This document shows, one piece after another, positions 18,566 to 28,266 of a stretch of DNA of 64,000 bases. Numbering within the stretch: the stretch's first letter is position 1; the number at the start of each line of letters is the position of its first letter. Made by a program: the position numbers and the translations under genes. Location of the stretch: NCBI GenBank assembly GCA_019635695.1, contig JAHBYZ010000012.1, positions 1-64,000 on the forward strand, read 5' to 3'. Origin of the DNA: Rhizobiaceae bacterium (GTDB lineage Bacteria > Pseudomonadota > Alphaproteobacteria > Rhizobiales > Rhizobiaceae). Under the pieces are notes generated by a model that had not been told where the DNA came from, did not search any database, and saw only the letters and a program-made list of their open reading frames with translations.

Positions 18566-19639
18566 ATGCAGGTATCCAGGGCCATCGCGGAGAGCACGGC
18601 GGACGCTGCGCACCAGGTCGTGGATATCATGCGACGCATGGGCGTCGCCGGACTGCCGCGCAACTACGAGATCTTCTACGAGGCCTATGCCGGCTGCAAC
18701 GAGAAGCTGAAGAAGGCCCTCGCCGCGCTCGGCGAACGCCCCGACCAGGCGGCGATCGACAAGCTGGCCCGGGATTATTTCGCGGCAACCAATCGCGACG
18801 CGATCGTCGAGACCGCGCACGAATCGATCATGGACAAGATCGAGGAGGTCATGGACCTGCTCCACCGCGAGAAGAACTCGCTGGAGAAATACGGGGTCAT
18901 CCTCGACAAGACCTCGGCCGGCCTCAACGGCAAGCAGAACCTGACCACTGACCTCCTGCGCAAGATCGTCGGTATCATGGCGATAGCCACCGACACGACC
19001 ATCGAGCAGGGGCGCCAGATCGCCAGCTCGATCTCCGACACGTCCGCCGAGCTTGCGGAGGTGAAGAGCATGCTGGTTGAATACAAGACGCTGGCCGACA
19101 CCGATCCGCTCACCCAGATCTGGAACCGGCGAGCATTCGACCGCGCGATGGCGCGCATCTACGAGCACAACAAGGGCATCATATTCAACGCGCTGATCCT
19201 CGCCGACATCGACCGCTTCAAGGACATCAACGACCGCTTCGGCCATCCGTTCGGCGACCGCGTGCTCCAGCATGTTGCGCAGATTATGAAGGCGGCCGTC
19301 TCGGCGAACATGACGGTGGCGCGGACCGGCGGCGAGGAGTTCGCCATCATTGTCGAAGGGCTGACCGAGGACGCGACGGTAGCGCTGGCCGACACGGTTC
19401 GGGGGCACATCGAGCGGACGCCATTCCTCGCCGCGGACGGGCAGGGCGCGCGCGACCGCGTCACTGTCTCGATGGGCGTGTGCATGGCCAGCGAGGCCGG
19501 CGGGCCTCAGGACCTCTACGAGAAGGCCGACCAGGCGCTCTACGTGTCGAAGACGGGCGGCCGCAACAAGGTCACCAAGTTTCCGGTTGCCGGTCCGTCC
19601 AAGCAGCGCAAGAGCTGGATGCTCTACCGCACCGAATAA
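18566..19639 (+). CDS. Diguanylate cyclase (GGDEF domain)
   Basis: A 357-residue protein. Residues 1-165 are mostly helical with no recognised sensor domain and no membrane segment. Residues about 177-340 form a GGDEF domain with DPLTQIWNRRAFD, ADIDRFKDINDRFGHPFGD and an active GGEEF at 255-259. The position of the inhibitory RxxD I-site (246-249) reads SANM, so product inhibition at that site is not expected. It should make c-di-GMP from GTP in the cytoplasm. The ATG at 18566 is preferred over GTG 18551 because GGGGGCGG lies just upstream. Confidence 0.9.
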   Translation: MQVSRAIAESTADAAHQVVDIMRRMGVAGLPRNYEIFYEAYAGCNEKLKKALAALGERPDQAAIDKLARDYFAATNRDAIVETAHESIMDKIEEVMDLLHREKNSLEKYGVILDKTSAGLNGKQNLTTDLLRKIVGIMAIATDTTIEQGRQIASSISDTSAELAEVKSMLVEYKTLADTDPLTQIWNRRAFDRAMARIYEHNKGIIFNALILADIDRFKDINDRFGHPFGDRVLQHVAQIMKAAVSANMTVARTGGEEFAIIVEGLTEDATVALADTVRGHIERTPFLAADGQGARDRVTVSMGVCMASEAGGPQDLYEKADQALYVSKTGGRNKVTKFPVAGPSKQRKSWMLYRTE

Positions 19640-19768
19640 TCCCGCGCGCCGCGTCGGTCACAATCCCGCCGATTCCGTCTGCTGCACATTTTCATGCTAG
19701 TCTGGGGCGTCGTTACGGTCCGCGCGGCGCAGCCTGCGGGTGGGCATTCTGGAGAGGAACGGATTCCA

Positions 19769-20422
19769 ATGAGGAAACTGACCATTGCGATGGCGTCGCT
19801 GGCCGCAATCGCGGGCTGCACGACGGATCCGTTCACCAACGAGCAGAAGATGTCCAACACGGCGGGTGGAGCGCTGATCGGCGCCGGCGTGGGGGCGCTC
19901 GCCGGCTTCGCGGTGGGGGGCAGCGGGGTAGCGCAGCGCAACGCGGCATTGATCGGCGCCGGCGTCGGCGCGCTGGCGGGCACCGCGATCGGCGCCTACA
20001 TGGACCAGCAGGAAGCCGAACTGCGCGCACAGCTCCAGGGCTCCGGCGTGTCGGTCACCCGCAACGGCGACTACATCATCCTCAACATGCCCTCGGCAAT
20101 CACCTTCGCGACCGATCAGGACGCGGTGACCACGCGGTTCTATCCGACGCTGAACGCTGTCGGAGTGGTCCTGCAGAAATACAACAAGACGCTGATCGAC
20201 GTGAACGGCCACACGGATTCGACCGGCGACGAGAAGTACAATCTGGAGCTTTCGCAGGCACGCGCGGTTTCCGTGGCGCAGTATCTCAATGCGCAGGGCA
20301 TCGACCAGCGACGATTCTCGGTGGTCGGCTACGGCGAGAGCCGGCCCGCCGCCAGCAACGCGACCGCTGAGGGCCGCGCGACCAACCGCCGCGTCGAAAT
20401 CTACCTGATGCCGCTCACCTGA
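19769..20422 (+). CDS. OmpA-family outer-membrane lipoprotein (YiaD-like)
   Basis: A 217-residue lipoprotein. The signal ends in the lipobox LAAIAGC with the lipidated Cys17. A glycine-zipper region follows, made of a duplicated ALIGAGVGALAG segment (19870s and 19940s in the DNA). The C-terminal OmpA domain starts at about residue 110, with NGHTDSTGDEKYN and QARAVSVAQYL for peptidoglycan binding. It should tether the outer membrane to the cell wall. The start at 19769 is fixed by the signal peptide. Its last 8 bases overlap the end of the convergent gene on the minus strand. Confidence 0.88.
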   Translation: MRKLTIAMASLAAIAGCTTDPFTNEQKMSNTAGGALIGAGVGALAGFAVGGSGVAQRNAALIGAGVGALAGTAIGAYMDQQEAELRAQLQGSGVSVTRNGDYIILNMPSAITFATDQDAVTTRFYPTLNAVGVVLQKYNKTLIDVNGHTDSTGDEKYNLELSQARAVSVAQYLNAQGIDQRRFSVVGYGESRPAASNATAEGRATNRRVEIYLMPLT

Positions 20423-21179
20423 GCGCGTCCAGTTCGGCGGCCACGGCGTCGGCGAGGCTGGCGCCGCGCCGGACCGGACGGCCGCTCAGCGTGAACGCGC
20501 CCCCGCTGAACCGATAGCCGAGCGGTTCACCGATCGCCACGAGCACCCGCGCACCGTATCGGCCGATCGCTGTCGACAGCGTGCCCAGCGATGCGGTTGG
20601 CGATAGGTCGAGAATGCGCCGCAGCGTCGTCTCCCGTACGACCACCGCGTGAAGGCGCGGAAGCAGCGGCAGGAGCCGTGCCGCGTCGCCGACTTCGCTT
20701 TCCACCACCAGCACCGGCATGGCGGCCGTATCCAGGACGCGGGTGAGCGCAGCGGCCGGCAGGCTGGTGTCGACCAGTACCGCATCGGCCTGCGCCGCGG
20801 CATCGCGGAAATGGCGGCGGCGCAGTTGCTTGGGCATGCCGAATTCGAAGAGACCGAAGGCCGGATCGGCGCAGCCGGTGGCAGGATGCGAAACCGGCGT
20901 CGGCCTGTCGAGATAGACGACACCGAGGTCGTCGAGCCCACGCGCGACGATGCCGCGCGCCAGCCTGCTGCCTGCCGCGTCGCCTCCGCGCAGACCTAGC
21001 AGGCCGCAGCGCCAGCCCCGCTTTCGAGCCGCGCCGAGCGCCTCGACCAGCGTTCCCGCCGCACGGCCGCCGCGTGACGAGACAGACAGCCAGGCCGCCC
21101 CGACGCCGAGCAGGTTCGGCTGCGTTCCGCCGGGCTTCTCAGCTGAAACCGACACCGAACCACCATGCGGCAAGGCCAA
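20415..21179 (-). CDS. PfkB/ribokinase-like fold protein of unknown function
   Basis: About 254 residues. I do not recognise a named family. The order of segments recalls PfkB sugar kinases: GGRAAGTLVEALGAARKRGW, CGLLGLRGGDAAG, ADAVLVDTSLP, then PVLVVESEVGDAARLLPLL. The C-terminal GAGD catalytic/anion-hole motif is missing and the protein ends at LADAVAAELDAL. It may be a pseudo-kinase or a non-catalytic relative. The start is uncertain: TTG 21179 or 21173, or GTG 21155. All lie inside the end of mgtE, so it is probably translated from the mgtE message. Confidence 0.6.
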   Translation of the reverse strand: MALPHGGSVSVSAEKPGGTQPNLLGVGAAWLSVSSRGGRAAGTLVEALGAARKRGWRCGLLGLRGGDAAGSRLARGIVARGLDDLGVVYLDRPTPVSHPATGCADPAFGLFEFGMPKQLRRRHFRDAAAQADAVLVDTSLPAAALTRVLDTAAMPVLVVESEVGDAARLLPLLPRLHAVVVRETTLRRILDLSPTASLGTLSTAIGRYGARVLVAIGEPLGYRFSGGAFTLSGRPVRRGASLADAVAAELDALR

Positions 21180-22557
21180 GGAAGGCGAAGAAACCCACGA
21201 CGTCGGTGACTGCCGTCACGAACACCGCCGAGGATACGGCCGGATCGGCTCCGAAACGGTCGAGAACCAGCGGGATGAGAATACCCGCCAGCGCAGCGAC
21301 GAACATGTTGACCACCATGGCCGCCGCGATGATGCAGCCGATCTCCGGGCTCTGGAACCAGAACCCGGCTACGAGGCCGATCAGCAGCGCGAAGGTGAGG
21401 CCGTTCAGAAATCCGACGCCCATCTCGCGGCGGATGATGCGGCCGGCATTGTAGATGTCGATCTCCTTGGTCGCCAGCGCGCGCACCGTGACCGTCATGG
21501 TCTGCGAGCCGGCGTTGCCGCCCATGCCGGCGACGATCGGCATCAGCACGGCGAGCGCCACGATCTGCTCGATGGTGGCGTCGAACAGCCCGATCACCCC
21601 TGCAGCGATGAAGGCGGTGACGAGATTGACCAGAAGCCACGGCACGCGCGAGCGCGAGGTGGCGAAGACGCTGTCGGACAGCTCTTCGTCACCGACACCG
21701 CCCATGCGCAGCAAGTCTTCTTCCGCCTCCTGCTGGATAACGTCGACGACGTCGTCGATGGTGAGCACGCCAACGAGGCGCTCGTTCTCGTCCACGACCG
21801 CCGCCGAGAGCAGGTCATACTGTTCGAAGATCTGCGCAGCCTCTTCCTGGTCCATCGAGGCAGGGATGGCGTGGCGCGTCTCGTGCATGATGTCCTCGAC
21901 CTTCACCGTGCGCTGGGTGCGCAATATGCGGTCGAGGTCGATGGCGCCGAGCAGCCGGAAGGTAGGATCGATGACGAAGACCTGCGAGAAGCTTTCCGGC
22001 AGGTTCTGCTCCTCGCGCATGTAGTCGATGGTCTGGCCCACGGTCCAGAACGGCGGCACCGCGACGAACTCGGTCTGCATGCGCCGGCCGGCCGTCTCTT
22101 CCGGATAGGACAGCGAACGGCGCAGGCGGATGCGCTCGGTGAACGGCAGCTTCGCCAGGATCTCGTCCTGGTCGGCGCTGTCGAGATCCTCCAGGATGTA
22201 GACAGCATCGTCGGAATCGAGGTCCTGCACCGCCTGCGCGATCTGCTCGTTTGGCAGTGCGTCGACGATCTCGGCGCGGATCGTGTCGTCGACCTCGGTC
22301 AAAGCAGTGAAGTCGAATGCGTCGCCCATCAGGGCGATCAGCGCCTGCCGTTGCTCCGGCAGCAGCGCCTCCAGCAGGTCGCCGACCTCTGACTGGTGCA
22401 GACGGCCGACATCGCGGCGCAGCGCCAGCGTGTCGCGGTCGGCGATCGCCGCGCCGATATGCGTCAGGAACTCGGCGCGGATCGCGCCGTCCTCGCCGTA
22501 GACATCGGCGTGCGGCTCGGTCGCGCTCTCGGTGCCGGGATTGGGCTGTTCTTCCAC
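21139..22557 (-). CDS. mgtE: Magnesium transporter/channel MgtE
   Basis: A 472-residue Mg2+ channel. It has an N-terminal superhelical MgtE_N domain (to about residue 145, with DLDSDDAVYILEDLD and EILAKLPFTERI), two CBS domains (about 150-270, with LVGVLTIDDVVDVIQQEAEED) and five membrane helices from about 285. AGMGGNAGSQTMTVTVRALA is the conserved pore region. The cytosolic domains sense Mg2+ and gate the pore. The start is placed at GTG 22557 because GGAGG lies about 7 bases upstream; the frame is open to 22647 but those residues look non-coding. Confidence 0.92.
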   Translation of the reverse strand: MEEQPNPGTESATEPHADVYGEDGAIRAEFLTHIGAAIADRDTLALRRDVGRLHQSEVGDLLEALLPEQRQALIALMGDAFDFTALTEVDDTIRAEIVDALPNEQIAQAVQDLDSDDAVYILEDLDSADQDEILAKLPFTERIRLRRSLSYPEETAGRRMQTEFVAVPPFWTVGQTIDYMREEQNLPESFSQVFVIDPTFRLLGAIDLDRILRTQRTVKVEDIMHETRHAIPASMDQEEAAQIFEQYDLLSAAVVDENERLVGVLTIDDVVDVIQQEAEEDLLRMGGVGDEELSDSVFATSRSRVPWLLVNLVTAFIAAGVIGLFDATIEQIVALAVLMPIVAGMGGNAGSQTMTVTVRALATKEIDIYNAGRIIRREMGVGFLNGLTFALLIGLVAGFWFQSPEIGCIIAAAMVVNMFVAALAGILIPLVLDRFGADPAVSSAVFVTAVTDVVGFFAFLGLAAWWFGVGFS

Positions 22558-22707
22558 TCGTCCGCCTCCGTCCCGTCCGTGGCTCGCGGGCGCCGGCAAG
22601 CGGCGCGACTTCGCCAAAGCTCTAGGTCTTGCGAGGCGGCAAGCCAAGCCTGAAAAGGCGCGCTGGGCCAGTTGACGCGCCGCGGGACAAAGGCATCCTG
22701 CGCGGTG

Positions 22708-23403
22708 ATGCAGGGGGATCCTTCACAACTGTCGGAACCGCGCCGCAGCGCCTGCCTCTACCGGCGGCGGGAGGGGCGGCTATGGTGGCGCGTCGATGCC
22801 GACATCACTGCTGCCGGAGCGCTGGTGGTGACCAGCGGCGACGCCAGCGAGTGGATGGCGATCGTCGATGCGGCGAACGTACCTGCACTGTTGGCGGCAT
22901 TGCGACGCGAGGGCGACCTGGTCGCGGCGATCGGCGGCGACGCCGACGATGAGCTGCTGGCGCGGTTGGCCGAGCGCTTCGGACCGGCAGGCAGCGGCGC
23001 ACTCGATGTGCTGAAGACCTATCTCGCGAAGCAGGGCATTGCCTTCGAAGCGCAGTTCTGGGCCGGCGATGAGAGCGAGGAAGGCGAAGCGCCGGACGCC
23101 GGCGACGAGCTGCGGGCAGTGCTGAGGGACGCGCTCGAACTGGTCGACCGCGCCGGCAACGATTTCGCATGGTCGAGCTGGGAGGACGCGGCGTCTGCGC
23201 GAACCGAGCTGGCGAGCCTGATAGCGCGGCTGCCGACCGAGGCTGCGGCCGTCGCCGCTACCGTTGCTGTGATCTTCGCGCCGACCGGGCCGTTGCAGGA
23301 ACTTGCCCTGTCGAGCGGCTGGACGGATGATTATCTCCAACTCGCGACGCACGTGGACGGGGCGCTCGAGCGTTTGCGGGCAGGGAAGGCGAGAGGGCAA
23401 TGA
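22708..23403 (+). CDS. Protein of unknown function upstream of a GNAT gene
   Basis: About 231 residues, acidic and Ala-rich, with no signal peptide, membrane helix or motif I can name. The middle holds an acidic segment (AGDESEEGEAPDAGDELR) between two predicted alpha/beta regions. Its stop overlaps the start of the GNAT gene (ATGA), so they are translated together and may work together. The start at 22708 is a choice; an earlier TTG at 22672 and a GTG at 22705 are possible, and none has a strong Shine-Dalgarno sequence. Confidence 0.6.
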   Translation: MQGDPSQLSEPRRSACLYRRREGRLWWRVDADITAAGALVVTSGDASEWMAIVDAANVPALLAALRREGDLVAAIGGDADDELLARLAERFGPAGSGALDVLKTYLAKQGIAFEAQFWAGDESEEGEAPDAGDELRAVLRDALELVDRAGNDFAWSSWEDAASARTELASLIARLPTEAAAVAATVAVIFAPTGPLQELALSSGWTDDYLQLATHVDGALERLRAGKARGQ

Positions 23404-23918
23404 CCGTGTCCGAAATCCGCATCGAGCAGGCGTCGACCCCGCAGCGCGTGCACGACGCCCGCATGATGATCCTCGCTTTCGTCGATTGGGCCCGTGAGCG
23501 CCTGGCCGACGACATCGAGCTGGTGAACCGCTACTTCCACCCGGGCCTGTTCGAGCCGGAGCTTGCAGGCTTGCCCGGCAAATTCGCTCCGCCGCGCGGC
23601 AGCCTGCTGGTCGCATATGACGGCGCGCGGCCGGTTGGCTGCGTCGCCTTCCGCGATCTCGGCGGCGGGGTCTGCGAGATGAAGCGCATGTATGTCGCCG
23701 ACGGCACGCGCGGAAAGGGTGTCGGAAACACGCTTGTCGCGCGGCTTATCGAGGACGCCCGCTCATCTGGCTTCAGGGTTATGCGGCTCGACACCAGCAT
23801 GCACCAGCACGAGGCGATGGCGCTCTATGAGAAATTCGGCTTCCGCCGCATCGGGCCGTATTACGACGTACCCGCCGATCTCAAGGACTGGCTGCGCTAC
23901 TACGAGCTGGAACTCTGA
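23400..23918 (+). CDS. GNAT family N-acetyltransferase
   Basis: A 172-residue acetyltransferase. The acetyl-CoA binding motif A is clear: EMKRMYVADGTRGKGVGNTL (R-x-x-G-x-G/A type) followed by LVARLIEDARSSGF. LYEKFGFRRIGPYYDVP is the usual motif B. The acceptor is unknown. It starts on the stop of the preceding unknown gene and ends 5 bases before the 3' end of a convergent tRNA-Leu gene. Confidence 0.87.
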   Translation: MTVSEIRIEQASTPQRVHDARMMILAFVDWARERLADDIELVNRYFHPGLFEPELAGLPGKFAPPRGSLLVAYDGARPVGCVAFRDLGGGVCEMKRMYVADGTRGKGVGNTLVARLIEDARSSGFRVMRLDTSMHQHEAMALYEKFGFRRIGPYYDVPADLKDWLRYYELEL

Positions 23919-23923
23919 GAGAA

Positions 23924-24008
23924 TGGTGCGGTCGAGAAGACTCGAACTTCCACGGGTTGCCCCACAGCGACCTCAACGCTGCGCGTCTACCAATTCCGCC
24001 ACGACCGC
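23924..24008 (-). tRNA. tRNA-Leu (anticodon GAG)
   Basis: An 85-nt class II tRNA read on the minus strand. The acceptor stem GCGGTCG pairs with CGACCGC, and CCA is encoded (TGG at 23924-23926 on the plus strand). The D-loop contains TGGTAGACGC. The anticodon loop TTGAGGT gives GAG, a long variable arm is present, and the T-arm is GTTCGAGTC. It reads CUU/CUC leucine codons. Confidence 0.95.
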
Positions 24009-24042
24009 ACGTGGTAGGGGCCGGCCGAACCGGCCCGGCGGC

Positions 24043-24070
24043 ATGTAGCAAATCGCCTCCGGCGAAACAA
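24043..24070 (-). promoter_or_regulatory. Probable tRNA-Leu promoter
   Basis: On the minus strand TTGTTT (24070-24065), 16 bases, then CTACAT (24048-24043), about 35 bases before the mature 5' end. The -10 is close to the alphaproteobacterial CTATAT form. Confidence 0.4.
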
Positions 24071-24189
24071 GGGAATCTCGCGCGTGCTGCGCACAGACTT
24101 TGCCGCTGCGGGCGGCGAGCGATTCAGGGTCTTCGTACAAAAAAGGAACATGTGATAAAAATCCCCTTGTTTTCAATGCGTTGTGTCTC

Positions 24190-24218
24190 TTGACAAAATG
24201 AGAACAAAAGAGATACAA
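24190..24218 (+). promoter_or_regulatory. recA promoter with degenerate LexA box
   Basis: TTGACA (24190-24195), 17 bases, ATACAA (24213-24218) is a near-consensus promoter. Inside it GAAC at 24202-24205 is followed after 7 bases by ATAC at 24213-24216. That is a LexA box with an imperfect second half placed on the -10. recA is LexA-controlled in this class, so the site is plausible, but no perfect GAAC-N7-GAAC is present. The rest of the gap from the tRNA to recA (24009-24274) shows nothing else clear. Confidence 0.6.
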
Positions 24219-24274
24219 AATTCGGCATGCGGCGCGGATGTTCCGGCGCGTTGACGACCAAGGGGTGAAATGTC

Positions 24275-25357
24275 ATGGCTCAGAACTCATTGCGTCTCGT
24301 AGAGGATGGTTCCGTGGACAAGTCCAAGGCGCTGGATGCCGCGCTGTCACAGATCGAGCGCGCGTTCGGCAAGGGCTCGATCATGCGGCTCGGCAAGAAC
24401 GAGCAGGTGATCGAGATCGAGACGGTGTCGACCGGGTCGCTCGGCCTCGACATCGCGCTCGGCGTCGGTGGCCTGCCCAAGGGGCGCATCGTCGAGATCT
24501 ACGGGCCGGAAAGCTCGGGCAAGACCACGCTTGCGCTGCACACTGTCGCCGAGGCGCAGAAGAAGGGGGGCATCTGCGCCTTCGTCGACGCCGAGCACGC
24601 GCTCGACCCGGTCTATGCCCGCAAGCTCGGCGTCGACCTTGAGAATTTGCTGATCTCGCAGCCTGACACCGGCGAGCAGGCCCTGGAGATTTGCGACACG
24701 CTGGTGCGCTCCGGCGCCATCGACGTGCTGGTGGTCGATTCGGTCGCAGCGCTCGTGCCGCGCGCGGAAATCGAGGGCGAGATGGGCGAATCGCTGCCGG
24801 GCCTGCAGGCGCGGCTGATGAGCCAGGCACTGCGCAAGCTGACCGCCTCCATCTCGCGCTCCAACACCATGGTCATCTTCATCAACCAGATCCGCATGAA
24901 GATCGGCGTGATGTACGGCTCGCCCGAGACGACCACCGGCGGCAATGCGCTCAAGTTCTATGCTTCCGTTCGCCTCGACATCCGCCGCATCGGCGCGGTG
25001 AAGGACCGCGACGAGGTCGTGGGCAACCAGACGCGCGTCAAGGTGGTCAAGAACAAGCTGGCGCCGCCCTTCAAGCAGGTCGAGTTCGACATCATGTATG
25101 GCGAAGGGGTGTCGAAGACCGGCGAGTTGATCGACCTCGGCGTCAAGGCCGGCGTGGTCGAAAAGTCAGGCGCATGGTTCTCCTACAATTCGCAGCGGCT
25201 GGGGCAGGGGCGTGAAAACGCCAAGATGTTCCTGCGTGACAATCCCGCGCTGGCTCGTGAGATCGAGCTGGGGCTGCGGCAGAATGCCGGGCTGATCGCC
25301 GAGAAGTTCCTCGACGACGGCGGCCCCGGCGACATGGACGATGCTTCCGGCATGTGA
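24275..25357 (+). CDS. recA: Recombinase RecA
   Basis: A 360-residue DNA strand-exchange ATPase and co-protease for LexA. Walker [10 protein letters not shown] is at residues 77-85. [19 protein letters not shown] carries Walker B and loop L1, and [20 protein letters not shown] is loop L2. The C-terminal tail is acidic ([14 protein letters not shown]), which modulates DNA binding in this family. It starts at [11 protein letters not shown], usual for Rhizobiales. It is a single-gene unit with its own promoter and a strong terminator. Confidence 0.98.
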   Translation: MAQNSLRLVEDGSVDKSKALDAALSQIERAFGKGSIMRLGKNEQVIEIETVSTGSLGLDIALGVGGLPKGRIVEIYGPESSGKTTLALHTVAEAQKKGGICAFVDAEHALDPVYARKLGVDLENLLISQPDTGEQALEICDTLVRSGAIDVLVVDSVAALVPRAEIEGEMGESLPGLQARLMSQALRKLTASISRSNTMVIFINQIRMKIGVMYGSPETTTGGNALKFYASVRLDIRRIGAVKDRDEVVGNQTRVKVVKNKLAPPFKQVEFDIMYGEGVSKTGELIDLGVKAGVVEKSGAWFSYNSQRLGQGRENAKMFLRDNPALAREIELGLRQNAGLIAEKFLDDGGPGDMDDASGM

Positions 25358-25380
25358 CCGCGTCCGCAAGCATGTGACGA

Positions 25381-25414
25381 GGGCCGCCGGGCGATCCGGC
25401 GGCCCTTCGCGTTT
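25381..25414 (+). terminator. recA terminator
   Basis: GGGCCGCCGG (25381-25390) pairs perfectly with CCGGCGGCCC (25396-25405) around a 5-base loop, followed by TTCGCGTTT. A 10-bp GC stem just after recA is most simply its intrinsic terminator, though the T-tract is interrupted. Confidence 0.7.
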
Positions 25415-25531
25415 CCGGGTCCTTGCCATTTCGGAGCCCTTCCGATTTCTGGACAGGTCGGGCGGTCACGGCTAAAAGGCCGCTTTCCTTGCCCGCGAAG
25501 CGTTGCGGGCCTCCCGAGCTTGCCGGTTCGG

Positions 25532-25558
25532 GGCGGCGGCACCTTGAGGTGCGTCGCC
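25532..25558 (+). other. Leader hairpin upstream of alaS
   Basis: A stem of about 11 bp with one bulge and a TTGA loop, ending 45 bases before the alaS start. It lies in a 245-base gap that otherwise contains only the recA terminator. It may be part of the alaS 5' leader. No T-box features are visible. Confidence 0.3.
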
Positions 25559-25602
25559 CTTGCCGGTGGCCAACCGCCAGAAGGCAGGACCAGAAGGCAG
25601 AC

Positions 25603-28266
25603 ATGAGCGGCGTCAACGAGATCCGGTCGACCTTTCTCGACTACTTCAAGAAGAACGGCCACGAAGTCGTTGCGTCGAGCCCTCTGGTGCCGCGCAACGA
25701 CCCGACACTCATGTTCACCAATGCCGGCATGGTGCAGTTCAAGAACGTCTTCACCGGGCTGGAGACGCGCCCCTATTCGCGTGCGGCGACAGCGCAGAAG
25801 AGCGTGCGTGCCGGCGGCAAGCACAACGACCTCGACAATGTCGGCTACACCGCCCGCCATCTCACCTTCTTCGAGATGCTCGGCAATTTCTCGTTCGGCG
25901 ACTATTTCAAGGAGCGCGCGATCGAGCTGGCGTGGAACCTCATCACCAGGGAGTTCGGGCTGAAGAAGGACAGGCTGCTCGTCACCGTCTACCACACCGA
26001 CGACGATGCCGCGGATCTTTGGAAGAAGATCGCCGGCTTCTCCGACGACCGCATCATCCGCATCCCCACCTCGGACAATTTCTGGGCGATGGGCGACACC
26101 GGCCCGTGCGGCCCGTGCTCGGAGATATTCATCGACCGCGGCGAGCACATCTGGGGTGGCCCTCCCGGCAGTCCGGAGGAGGACGGTGACCGCTTCCTCG
26201 AGTTCTGGAATCTCGTGTTCATGCAGTTCGAGCAGGTGACGAAGGAGGAGCGGGTGCCGCTCCCGCGTCCCTCGATCGACACCGGCATGGGGCTGGAGCG
26301 CATGGCGGCCATCCTGCAGGGGGTCGACAGCGTCTTCGACACGGACCTGTTCCGTCACCTGATCGATGCGACGGCTTCCGCTCTCGGGCGCGGGCCCGGG
26401 GCGGACGACGCCGCCTCGTTCCGCGTCATCGCCGACCATTTGCGCTCGTCCTGCTTCCTCGTGGCTGACGGGGTGCTGCCGTCCAATGAGGGACGCGGTT
26501 ATGTGCTGCGTCGCATCATGCGTCGCGCCATGCGGCATGCGCAGCTCCTGGGAGCCGGCGAACCGCTGATGTGGAAGCTGGTGCCGGCGCTGGTGCGCGA
26601 GATGGGGCAGGCCTATCCCGAACTGGCACGCGGCGAGGCGCTGATTACCGAGACGCTGAAACTCGAGGAGACGCGCTTCCGCAAGACCCTTTCGCGCGGG
26701 CTCGGGCTGCTGGAGGACGCGACGGCCGGCATGAAAGCCGGCGACATGCTCGACGGCGAGACGGCGTTCAAGCTCTACGACACCTATGGATTCCCGCTCG
26801 ACCTGACGCAGGATGCGTTGCGCCAGCGCAGCATCTCGGTCAATCTCGACGGGTTCACCGATGCGATGGAGCGCCAGAAGGCGGAGGCGCGCGCCAGTTG
26901 GGCCGGATCCGGCGAGGCGGCGACTGAAGCGGTATGGTTCCAGCTGCGCGAGAAACTGGGCGCCACCGAGTTCCTCGGCTACGCCACCGAGAAGGCCGAG
27001 GGTGTGATTGGCGCGCTGGTGCGCGACGGCAAGGAGATCGCATCCGCACAGCCGGGCGAAACTGTTGCGCTGGTGGTCAACCAGACGCCGTTCTATGGCG
27101 AATCCGGCGGTCAGGTCGGCGATGCCGGCACCATCCGCGGCGAGGGTTTTTCCGTTGCGGTGAGCGACACGCAGAAGAAGGGCGAAGGCCTGTTCGTGCA
27201 TTTTGGCGTGGTCGCCTCGGGCACGGTGAAGCCAGGTTCGGCCGTCGAGCTCGAAGTGGACCATGCGCGTCGGCGCCTGATCCGCTCGAACCACTCGGCG
27301 ACGCATCTGCTGCACGAAGCCCTGCGCGAGGTGCTTGGCACCCATGTGGCGCAGAAGGGCTCGCTCGTGGCGCCGGACCGGCTGCGATTCGACTTCTCGC
27401 ACCCGAAGCCGATCGTGGAAGATGAACTGTCGCGCGTCGAGGCCATCGCCAACGAGGTCGTGCTACAGAACGCGCCGGTGACGACGCGGCTGATGTCGGT
27501 AGACGACGCCATTGCAGAGGGCGCGATGGCGCTGTTCGGCGAGAAGTACGGCGACGAGGTCCGTGTCGTGTCGATGGGCACGGCTGTCGCGGGGCCGAAG
27601 GCCGGCCGCACCTATTCGGCGGAGCTGTGCGGCGGCACGCATGTGTCGGCCACGGGCGATATCGGACTGGTGCGCATCGTGTCGGAAAGCTCCGTGGCCT
27701 CGGGCGTGCGCCGCGTCGAGGCGTTGACCGGCGAGGCGGCGCGCCGCCATCTCGACACGCAGGACGTTCTGCTCAAGCAGGCGGCTGCCACGCTCAAGGT
27801 TCCCGCAGCAGACGTTCCGGCGCGGCTGGAAGCCCTTGTCGACGAGCGGCGCAAGCTGGAGAAGGAGCTTGCCGAGGCGCGCAAGAAGCTGGCGCTCGGG
27901 GGCGGCTCCGGGCAGCCCGTGCAAGCGACTGAGACCGTGGCCGGCACCGGCTTCGTCGGGCGCGTGGTCACCGGCGTGTCGCCGAAGGATCTGAAGCCGC
28001 TGGCCGACGAAGGCAAGAAATCGCTCGGTTCCGGCGTGGTTGTCTTCATCGGCGCGGCCGACGACGGCAAGGCCAGCGTGGTCGTGGGGGTCACCGACGA
28101 TCTCGTGAAGCGATTCAGCGCAGTCGACCTCGTGCGGGTTGCATCGGCCGCGCTCGGCGGCCAGGGCGGCGGCGGCCGGCCCGACATGGCGCAGGCCGGC
28201 GGACCGGACGCGAGCAAGGGCGAAGAAGCCATTGCGGCGGTGAAGGCGGCCATGACGGCCGCCTGA
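25603..28266 (+). CDS. alaS: Alanyl-tRNA synthetase
   Basis: An 887-residue class II synthetase of normal length. The N-terminal catalytic core holds [29 protein letters not shown] and [14 protein letters not shown]. The editing domain carries the zinc ligands [13 protein letters not shown] and [14 protein letters not shown]. The C-terminal C-Ala domain, with GGGSGQPVQ and a Gly-rich end, aids tRNA binding. The ATG at 25603 fits the family N-terminus; the frame is open 180 bases upstream without similarity. It is about 250 bases downstream of recA, a common neighbour. Confidence 0.97.
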   Translation: MSGVNEIRSTFLDYFKKNGHEVVASSPLVPRNDPTLMFTNAGMVQFKNVFTGLETRPYSRAATAQKSVRAGGKHNDLDNVGYTARHLTFFEMLGNFSFGDYFKERAIELAWNLITREFGLKKDRLLVTVYHTDDDAADLWKKIAGFSDDRIIRIPTSDNFWAMGDTGPCGPCSEIFIDRGEHIWGGPPGSPEEDGDRFLEFWNLVFMQFEQVTKEERVPLPRPSIDTGMGLERMAAILQGVDSVFDTDLFRHLIDATASALGRGPGADDAASFRVIADHLRSSCFLVADGVLPSNEGRGYVLRRIMRRAMRHAQLLGAGEPLMWKLVPALVREMGQAYPELARGEALITETLKLEETRFRKTLSRGLGLLEDATAGMKAGDMLDGETAFKLYDTYGFPLDLTQDALRQRSISVNLDGFTDAMERQKAEARASWAGSGEAATEAVWFQLREKLGATEFLGYATEKAEGVIGALVRDGKEIASAQPGETVALVVNQTPFYGESGGQVGDAGTIRGEGFSVAVSDTQKKGEGLFVHFGVVASGTVKPGSAVELEVDHARRRLIRSNHSATHLLHEALREVLGTHVAQKGSLVAPDRLRFDFSHPKPIVEDELSRVEAIANEVVLQNAPVTTRLMSVDDAIAEGAMALFGEKYGDEVRVVSMGTAVAGPKAGRTYSAELCGGTHVSATGDIGLVRIVSESSVASGVRRVEALTGEAARRHLDTQDVLLKQAAATLKVPAADVPARLEALVDERRKLEKELAEARKKLALGGGSGQPVQATETVAGTGFVGRVVTGVSPKDLKPLADEGKKSLGSGVVVFIGAADDGKASVVVGVTDDLVKRFSAVDLVRVASAALGGQGGGGRPDMAQAGGPDASKGEEAIAAVKAAMTAA

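Noticed and set aside
22558-22707. Possible Mg2+ riboswitch upstream of mgtE
   Set aside because: The 150-base gap shows no M-box core and no attenuator; these riboswitches are mostly found in other phyla.
28247-28265. GGCGGCC/GGCCGCC hairpin at the alaS stop
   Set aside because: It lies inside the coding end, has no T-tract, and such stems are common in Ala/Gly-rich GC codons.
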